From Hyphomicrobium zavarzinii ATCC 27496 (GTDB lineage Bacteria; Pseudomonadota; Alphaproteobacteria; Rhizobiales; Hyphomicrobiaceae), in NCBI RefSeq assembly GCF_000383415.1, contig NZ_KB911258.1:330267-394266 (forward strand): a stretch of 64,000 bases of DNA, read 5' to 3'. Of the stretch, positions 58,973 through 64,000 are shown in pieces (position 1 is the stretch's first letter; every line of letters starts with the position of its first letter). The notes beneath the pieces are model-generated. The model was not told where the DNA came from. It saw only the letters and a list, made by a program, of their open reading frames with translations, and did not search any database. The translations under genes were made by a program, and so were the position numbers.

Positions 58973-60255
58973 CGCGGCAGCCGCGCCGTGCCGCCCGTCA
59001 CGTTGTGCGATCCCACGCTGCCCGTCTCGACATCGGAAGGCGGCAGCCCAACCGGTCCGCGCCCGCGCCGTTGCGCATCGAGCGCGGCAAGACGCTTGAG
59101 AAGCGCGGCCGTCGCAAGCCCCGTCTCACCACGCCCCTCGGCGCGCTCGAACGCGCGAATGGCCGCGTTGAGCTTCCCCCCGTAGACCCCGTCGCGTGTG
59201 CCGCTGTCGTAGCCTTCCTGGGCGAGCAGCCGCTGCAGCTCCTTGAGGTCTCGCTTTTCGGCTAGGATCTCGGCGCGCACCAGCGCTTCCAGTGTTCCGC
59301 GGAACGCGGACGCGGCGACGGCGGTATTAGCCACCATTTCCGACTTGTACCGATGTACGACCTCGCCACGCTGCGTCAGAACCTTGGCCTGCAGGTAGGT
59401 GCCCACATTGATGCCGACCACCTCGGGACCCGCTGGTCCGTCGATGAGGAGCGGCGAGCCCGACGACGCGCCGCCGGTGTCGCACGTATGCAGGATGACG
59501 TGACCCGCATCAACGAAGTCCTTCGAGATTGCGGTCCAGTCCGCCCCGTTGAACGAGCGGCGAATGGCGCACGGTGCGCCGTAGGCCAGCTCCCAGTTTC
59601 CGAAATCGCGATGGTAGCTCACCTGGTAGACGCGCTGGGCCGCGGACAGCTTCACCAGCTCGCTCTCGGGCTGCCGGCTGATGGGGAGGGCGTGGCCCTT
59701 GCAGATCGGCTCCCGCATGCGCAGCAGCGCCCAGTCGCTCGCCGCATCGATCGGCGGATTGACCCGAAGTTTGAGCGAGCCGGCCGCGACGTGCTGGGCT
59801 TCGGCGCCGCGCTCCGATCCCGCGATGCGCGAGCTTGCGCCGGGGCCGTTGAGCGGCTGCAGGCGGAACTCGAAGCCCTGGAGACGAAGCGGACGTTCGT
59901 CCGCGGTGCGGAACAGGCAGTGCCCGGCCGTCGCGACGACATCCTCGCCCACACAGAATGCGGTGCACACGGAGTGGGAGCGGCCTTCGTAGAGCAGCCC
60001 GATCGATGATCTGAGCCCCGACCGTGCGGCGGGAAGAGCAACACGATCGTCCGTCCCAAAAACTGCCACCCGATGGAGGGCGCTCGCCCGCGGTGTCTCG
60101 AAACGAAAAAGCGGCCCGGCTGAAGCGGTTGACGCACCTGCGAAGCCGTATGCGATCCCCGCGATGAAGAGCCCCATACGCACCCCCGAGAGCGCGCTGC
60201 TCGGGCGCGTCGGGTGGGCAGTGCTCACGGCGAAAAGCGGGGAAATTTGCCTCAT
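58969..60255 (-). CDS. Secreted trypsin-like protease with peptidoglycan-binding domain
   Basis: 428 residues from ATG 60255 (a TTG two codons earlier is possible). A signal peptide leads to an S1-type domain: His in VVATAGHCLF, Asp in ASDWALLRM, Ser in DTGGASSGSPLL. Residues about 330-400 are a PG_binding_1 unit (LKELQRLLAQEGYDSGTRDG, GKLNAAIRAFERAEG), which would hold the protease to the cell wall. It converges with ccmH with a 4-nt overlap and is divergent from degP, 97 nt away. Confidence 0.88.
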   Translation of the reverse strand: MRQISPLFAVSTAHPTRPSSALSGVRMGLFIAGIAYGFAGASTASAGPLFRFETPRASALHRVAVFGTDDRVALPAARSGLRSSIGLLYEGRSHSVCTAFCVGEDVVATAGHCLFRTADERPLRLQGFEFRLQPLNGPGASSRIAGSERGAEAQHVAAGSLKLRVNPPIDAASDWALLRMREPICKGHALPISRQPESELVKLSAAQRVYQVSYHRDFGNWELAYGAPCAIRRSFNGADWTAISKDFVDAGHVILHTCDTGGASSGSPLLIDGPAGPEVVGINVGTYLQAKVLTQRGEVVHRYKSEMVANTAVAASAFRGTLEALVRAEILAEKRDLKELQRLLAQEGYDSGTRDGVYGGKLNAAIRAFERAEGRGETGLATAALLKRLAALDAQRRGRGPVGLPPSDVETGSVGSHNVTGGTARLPR

Positions 60256-60352
60256 TACCAACTCTTAACGTACCCGAAAGGCAGCCGTAAGGCCGAAGGG
60301 ACTACCTCTGCCATGGACACTAACTTCAGCGCTTTCCAAGCGGAGGACTTGA

Positions 60353-61897
60353 ATGGTTATTTCCGGTGACATGATGTCCGGAGCAAAGAGCGGGCCAAAG
60401 TCTTATGGCACCGGACGCCGGTTTGCGCACGCAACCGTCGGCGCGTTGGCGTCTACGGCTATCCTGTTGGGCAGCCTGGCGACGACGCCCGCCTTGGCGC
60501 AGCTCGCGCCCGACGCACCCAGCGTCGAGACGCCCTTCGGCCGCGCGCCGCTGAGCTTCGCCGACATCATCGAGAAGGTGAAGCCGTCGGTGGTCTCGAT
60601 CTCGGTCGTGGCTGGCGGCACCAAGGTTGCCAAGGGCGGCAAGGGTATGCCCGAAGGCTTCCCCGACATTCCCGAGGACAGCCCCTTCTACGAGTTCTTC
60701 AAGAACCTGCCGAAGGAGTTCCGTAACATGCCCCAGCAGCAGCGCCCCACGCAGGCGCAGGGCTCGGGCTTCGTCATCTCGGCTGATGGCTACGTGGTGA
60801 CCAATAACCATGTCGTCGACGGCGCGACCAAGATCCAGGTGAGCTTCGACGATCAGGAGAAGATGGACGCCGAGCTCGTCGGCACCGATCCGCGCACCGA
60901 TATCGCGCTCCTCAAGCTCAAGTCGACGAAGACGTTCCCGTTCGTCAAGTTCACGGACAAGCCGGGCCGCGTCGGCGACTGGGCGCTTGCCGTCGGTAAC
61001 CCGTTTGGCCTCGGCGGCACCGTGACGGCCGGCATCGTGTCGGCACTCGGCCGCGACATCGGCTCGGGTCCCTATGACTTCATCCAGATCGACGCCGCGG
61101 TGAACAAGGGCAACTCTGGTGGCCCGACCTTCAACCTCAACGGCGAGGTTATCGGTGTGAACACCGCGATCTTCAGCCCCTCGGGCGGCAACGTCGGCAT
61201 CGCCTTCGCTGTGCCTGCTCGCACGGCTCTGGACGTGATCGCTCAGCTCAAGAAGAGCGGCACGGTGAGCCGCGGCTGGCTCGGCGTGAAGATCCAGAAC
61301 GTCGATGAAGACACCGCAGCCGCCATTGGCCTCACGGAAGCCAAGGGTGCGCTCGTGAGCGAGGTGACGCCCAACGGTCCCGCTTCCTCGTCCGGCCTCA
61401 AGGTCCAGGATGCGATCCTCCAGGTCAACAGCGACAAGATCTCCGATAGCCGTGATCTTGCCCGCAAGATCGCCGACTACGCACCCGACACCACCGTCGA
61501 CGTGAAGGTCTGGCGCTCCAACAAGGAGGAGACCGTCAAGGTGCGCCTCGGCAAGTTCCCGGGCTCGGCAGACGAGATCGCCAAGCTCGAGCAGGGTAAG
61601 TCTGCGGACGATCTGTCGGGCACCGAGCTCGACCAGCTCGGCCTGACGCTCGCTCCCCCGCGCAGCGGCACCGAGGGTGTGGCTGTCACCGAGGTCGATC
61701 CCGAGTCGGATGCCGCCGAGAAGGGCATCAAGGCGGGTGACATCATCCTCGAGGTCGGCGGCTCGACCGTGTCCGGTCCGTCGGATGTGGCCGACGGCGT
61801 GAAGAAGGCCAAGGAACTCGGCCGCAAGGCGGTGATGCTCTACATCAAGTCGGCGGATCAGCGGCGCATCGTGCCGATCCAGCTCAAGAAAGGCTGA
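60353..61897 (+). CDS. degP: Do-like periplasmic serine protease (DegP/MucD family)
   Basis: 514 residues from ATG 60353 with GGAGGA just upstream. A signal peptide (GALASTAILLGSLATTPALAQ) precedes the protease domain: His in NNHVVDG, Asp in DPRTDIALLKLK and Ser in NKGNSGGPTFNL. Two PDZ domains follow (SRGWLGVKIQNV, VQDAILQVNSD; VAVTEVDPESDAAEKGIKAGDIILEVGG, in pieces). It degrades or refolds damaged periplasmic proteins. A strong hairpin follows and a two-component pair is next, a common order in Hyphomicrobiales. Confidence 0.95.
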   Translation: MVISGDMMSGAKSGPKSYGTGRRFAHATVGALASTAILLGSLATTPALAQLAPDAPSVETPFGRAPLSFADIIEKVKPSVVSISVVAGGTKVAKGGKGMPEGFPDIPEDSPFYEFFKNLPKEFRNMPQQQRPTQAQGSGFVISADGYVVTNNHVVDGATKIQVSFDDQEKMDAELVGTDPRTDIALLKLKSTKTFPFVKFTDKPGRVGDWALAVGNPFGLGGTVTAGIVSALGRDIGSGPYDFIQIDAAVNKGNSGGPTFNLNGEVIGVNTAIFSPSGGNVGIAFAVPARTALDVIAQLKKSGTVSRGWLGVKIQNVDEDTAAAIGLTEAKGALVSEVTPNGPASSSGLKVQDAILQVNSDKISDSRDLARKIADYAPDTTVDVKVWRSNKEETVKVRLGKFPGSADEIAKLEQGKSADDLSGTELDQLGLTLAPPRSGTEGVAVTEVDPESDAAEKGIKAGDIILEVGGSTVSGPSDVADGVKKAKELGRKAVMLYIKSADQRRIVPIQLKKG

Positions 61898-61923
61898 ACC
61901 GCCGATCAAGGCTAACGCAAAGT

Positions 61924-61958
61924 GAGGCGGCCCGGCTCTTGAGGAACCGGGCCGCCTC
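61924..61958 (+). terminator. Perfect 12-bp hairpin after degP
   Basis: GAGGCGGCCCGG (61924-61935) pairs perfectly with CCGGGCCGCCTC (61947-61958) around an 11-nt loop, 27 nt after the degP stop. No T-run; acts as a weak terminator or attenuator before the next operon. Confidence 0.65.
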
Positions 61959-62022
61959 GATGTATCTGACAAGAGAGAATGCGGGCGCGGGACGGCGCGC
62001 GCCAAGGGAAGCGAGGCGGCCA

Positions 62023-62703
62023 ATGCGCGTGCTGGTGATCGAGGATGACCGCGAAACAGCGCATTTCCTGCAGAAGTCGCTGAAGGAGAGCGGGCATTCG
62101 GCCGATGTCGCGGGCGACGGCGAGGCCGGCCTCGAGATGGCGCAGGGCGGAACCTACGACATCCTGATCGTCGACCGAATGCTGCCGCGCCTCGATGGCC
62201 TCACGGTGGTGAAGACGCTGCGCACGGAAGGTTGCCGTACGCCGGTCCTGATTCTCTCCGCGCTGGGCGATGTGGACGATCGCGTGAAGGGCCTCCGCGC
62301 CGGTGGCGACGACTATCTCACGAAGCCGTATGCCTACACCGAGCTGCTCGCGCGCATCGAGGCCCTGGGCCGGCGCGCCGTACCCGAGGAGCAGGAGACG
62401 CGCTACGCCGTCGGCGACCTCGTGCTCGATCGCCTGTCCCACCGCGTGACGCGCGCGGGTGAGCCGATCCAGCTTCAGCCGCGCGAATATCGCCTGCTCG
62501 AATACCTCATGAAGAATGCAGGCCAGGTGGTGACGCGCACCATGCTGCTCGAGAACGTGTGGGACTATCACTTCGACCCGCAAACCAACGTCATCGACGT
62601 TCACGTCTCCCGGCTGAGATCCAAGATCGACAAGGGCTTCGACAGGCCATTGCTGCACACCGTCCGCGGCGCGGGATACATGGTCCGTGACGGCGCTCTC
62701 TGA
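62023..62703 (+). CDS. OmpR-family response regulator
   Basis: 226 residues from ATG 62023. Receiver: VLVIEDDRETAHFLQKSLKE, the Asp in ILIVDRMLPRLDGLTV, and VDDRVKGLRAGGDDYLTKPYAYTELLARIEA, in pieces. Output winged helix: LQPREYRLLEYLMKNAGQVVTRTMLLENVWDYHFDPQTNVIDVHVSRLRSKID, in pieces. The DYHFDPQTNVIDVHVSRLR signature belongs to the QseB/TctD/CopR-like branch. It overlaps the kinase gene. Confidence 0.92.
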   Translation: MRVLVIEDDRETAHFLQKSLKESGHSADVAGDGEAGLEMAQGGTYDILIVDRMLPRLDGLTVVKTLRTEGCRTPVLILSALGDVDDRVKGLRAGGDDYLTKPYAYTELLARIEALGRRAVPEEQETRYAVGDLVLDRLSHRVTRAGEPIQLQPREYRLLEYLMKNAGQVVTRTMLLENVWDYHFDPQTNVIDVHVSRLRSKIDKGFDRPLLHTVRGAGYMVRDGAL

Positions 62704-64000
62704 CATCGTCGTCAGAACGATGTCGACGCAGGCGTTCCGGCTTGCGGCGGCGAGCGCGGCTGCTTTCATGGTCGTCTCCGCGCTCATCGTCGGCACACTG
62801 TTCTGGCAGACCAACACGCTTCTGACGGAGCATGTCGTCGAGGAGCTGCGCAGCGAGGCGGCCGAGCTTGCGCGCGAAGCTGCCGCCAACGATCCCCACG
62901 CGCTCGCCGAGCGCATCCGGCTTCGCAGCTTCCCCGAAAGCACCAGCCTCTATTTCCTGTCGGACGCATCCGGCGCCAAGCTCGCGGGAAATCTCCGCAG
63001 CCTGCCGCCGATCCCCGAGCGCCCCAGCGGCGGCGTCGTGAACTATGCGCGCGACGGGGATGCGCCAGGCGTCGAGCGCTTGGGAGTCGTCATTCCCGTG
63101 GCGGCCGGTTCCGGCTTGCGCCTCTTCGTCGGCCGCGACATCGGCGATCAGCTCGCCCTTGCGGCGCGCATCAAACGCACGTTCCTCTGGGGCTTCGGAG
63201 CGCTTGCTCTCGCCGCGATCGTCGCGGGGCTTGCTGTCGGGCGGTCCGTGCTGCGCAGGATCGAGGTGATCAACGCGACGACGCGCTCCATCATGGCCGG
63301 CGATCTGTCGCGACGCATTCCCGTTGCCGGCAACAGCGACGAGTTGGACGAGCTTTCCCAGAGCCTGAACGGCATGCTCGACCGCATCGAGCAGCTCATG
63401 AACGGCCTGCGTGAGGTGTCCGACAACATTGCGCACGATCTCAAGACGCCGCTCAACCGCCTGCGCAACAGCGCGGAAGCTGCCCTTCGCGATGGGCGCG
63501 GCGGAGAGGCTTACCGCGAAGGCCTCGAATCCACGATCGAGAAGGCCGACGATCTGATCAAGACCTTCAACGCTCTGCTGCTCATCGCCCGGCTGGAGGC
63601 AGGCGTGGTCGAGGAGAGTGCGGAGGTGTTCGACCTGGGGCGCCTCGTGCGCGACGTGGCCGAGCTTTACGAGCCGGTGGCCGAGGAGGCGGGCCTCGCC
63701 CTCACGATCCAAGCGGAGGACGGCATCATGATCCGCGCCAACCGCCAGCTCGTGGGTCAGGCTGTCGCCAATCTCGCCGACAACGCAATCAAGTATTCCG
63801 CCCGCGCCGCTCAGGGTCTGGTGCCCGCCATTGTCGAGGTCAAGGCGGGTAAAAGCGGCGGACTGGCCGAGATCTCCGTCGCCGACCGGGGACCCGGTAT
63901 CGAGGCCAAGGACCGCGACCGGGCGCTCAGGCGCTTCGTGCGGCTGGAAAAAAGCCGGACGCAGCCGGGGACCGGCCTTGGTCTGAGCCTGGTGGCGGCC
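62687..64000 (+). CDS. Sensor histidine kinase (incomplete at window end)
   Basis: At least 438 residues; the frame runs off the window. GTG 62687 overlaps the regulator stop by 17 nt; ATG 62720 is an alternative. Two membrane helices (AFMVVSALIVGTLFWQTN and FLWGFGALALAAIVAGLAVG) enclose a periplasmic sensor of about 130 residues. A HAMP domain follows (RIEVINATTRSIMAGDLSRRI), then the phospho-acceptor His in NIAHDLKTPLNRLR and an ATPase with NLADNAIKYS, VADRGPGIEAKD and GTGLGLSLV. Only the last few residues are missing. Partner of the regulator at 62023, possibly sensing envelope stress given its degP neighbour. Confidence 0.92.
   Translation, partial: MTALSDIVVRTMSTQAFRLAAASAAAFMVVSALIVGTLFWQTNTLLTEHVVEELRSEAAELAREAAANDPHALAERIRLRSFPESTSLYFLSDASGAKLAGNLRSLPPIPERPSGGVVNYARDGDAPGVERLGVVIPVAAGSGLRLFVGRDIGDQLALAARIKRTFLWGFGALALAAIVAGLAVGRSVLRRIEVINATTRSIMAGDLSRRIPVAGNSDELDELSQSLNGMLDRIEQLMNGLREVSDNIAHDLKTPLNRLRNSAEAALRDGRGGEAYREGLESTIEKADDLIKTFNALLLIARLEAGVVEESAEVFDLGRLVRDVAELYEPVAEEAGLALTIQAEDGIMIRANRQLVGQAVANLADNAIKYSARAAQGLVPAIVEVKAGKSGGLAEISVADRGPGIEAKDRDRALRRFVRLEKSRTQPGTGLGLSLVAA

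Noticed and set aside
1-64000. CRISPR arrays, rRNA, tRNA genes or insertion sequences
   Set aside because: No regularly spaced repeats, no cloverleaf or rRNA segment, and no transposase frame was found on either strand by reading.

Overview
This GC-rich window looks like a chromosomal segment of an alphaproteobacterium of the order Hyphomicrobiales (Rhizobiales). The signs are a MucR/Ros zinc-finger regulator, a FeuPQ-like two-component pair, the family-restricted proteins DUF1491, DUF6456, DUF1214/DUF1254 and DUF5330-like, a divergent metC/aapJ arrangement, and a complete RcGTA-type gene transfer agent (GTA) cluster. A quinoprotein alcohol dehydrogenase with a PedF-type cytochrome suggests periplasmic alcohol oxidation, as in Hyphomicrobiaceae and relatives. 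The genus cannot be fixed from sequence reading alone.

Layout. 1-8.6 kb: housekeeping and envelope genes (metC fragment, an orphan aapJ-like binding protein, two secreted beta-sandwich proteins of which one has a VWA domain, a nitroreductase, NAD kinase, cutA, a peptidoglycan-binding protein). 8.6-10.7 kb: a gene-free stretch, then a membrane protein with a primase-like C-terminus. 10.7-16.6 kb: PQQ alcohol dehydrogenase, pentapeptide-repeat protein, small secreted proteins, cytochrome c PedF, cytochrome b561 and a SrpA-type catalase. 16.9-29.7 kb: sirtuin, oligopeptidase B, mucR, a stand-alone DnaA domain IV protein, sufE, peptidoglycan-binding protein, and a PBP1A-DUF1214-DUF1254 operon on the minus strand. 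30.1-51.7 kb: the GTA cluster, all on the plus strand. 51.8-64 kb: FeuPQ-like pair, a 17-kDa-antigen-like lipoprotein, the ccmIEFH cytochrome c maturation operon, a secreted protease, a DegP-type protease and a second two-component pair cut by the window end.

The GTA cluster has the canonical order: small terminase, large terminase, portal, prohead protease, capsid, gp6, gp7, gp8, major tail protein, gp10, chaperone, short tape measure, gp12, gp13, NlpC/P60 gp14, giant gp15. A three-part lysis protein follows. No integrase, repressor or replication gene is visible, and the tape measure is only 196 residues, so this is a GTA and not an ordinary prophage.

The most striking feature lies between portal and protease (about 33.2-38.8 kb). 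The portal protein carries a C-terminal polymorphic-toxin-like extension and is followed by a probable immunity gene. Downstream lie at least four more toxin or immunity modules, each introduced by a partial copy of the portal 3' end or linker: a second toxin/immunity pair homologous to the first; a promoterless and startless RNase A-like CDI toxin with a CdiI-like immunity gene; a broken HNH-type nuclease with a DUF2019 immunity gene; and a decayed fifth module. Two linker copies are identical over 250 bp. This looks like an orphan-toxin cassette array, as known for CdiA and Rhs toxins, but attached to the portal of a gene transfer agent. The implied system is an antibacterial or kin-discriminating GTA whose toxin tip can be swapped by recombination; that role is inference.
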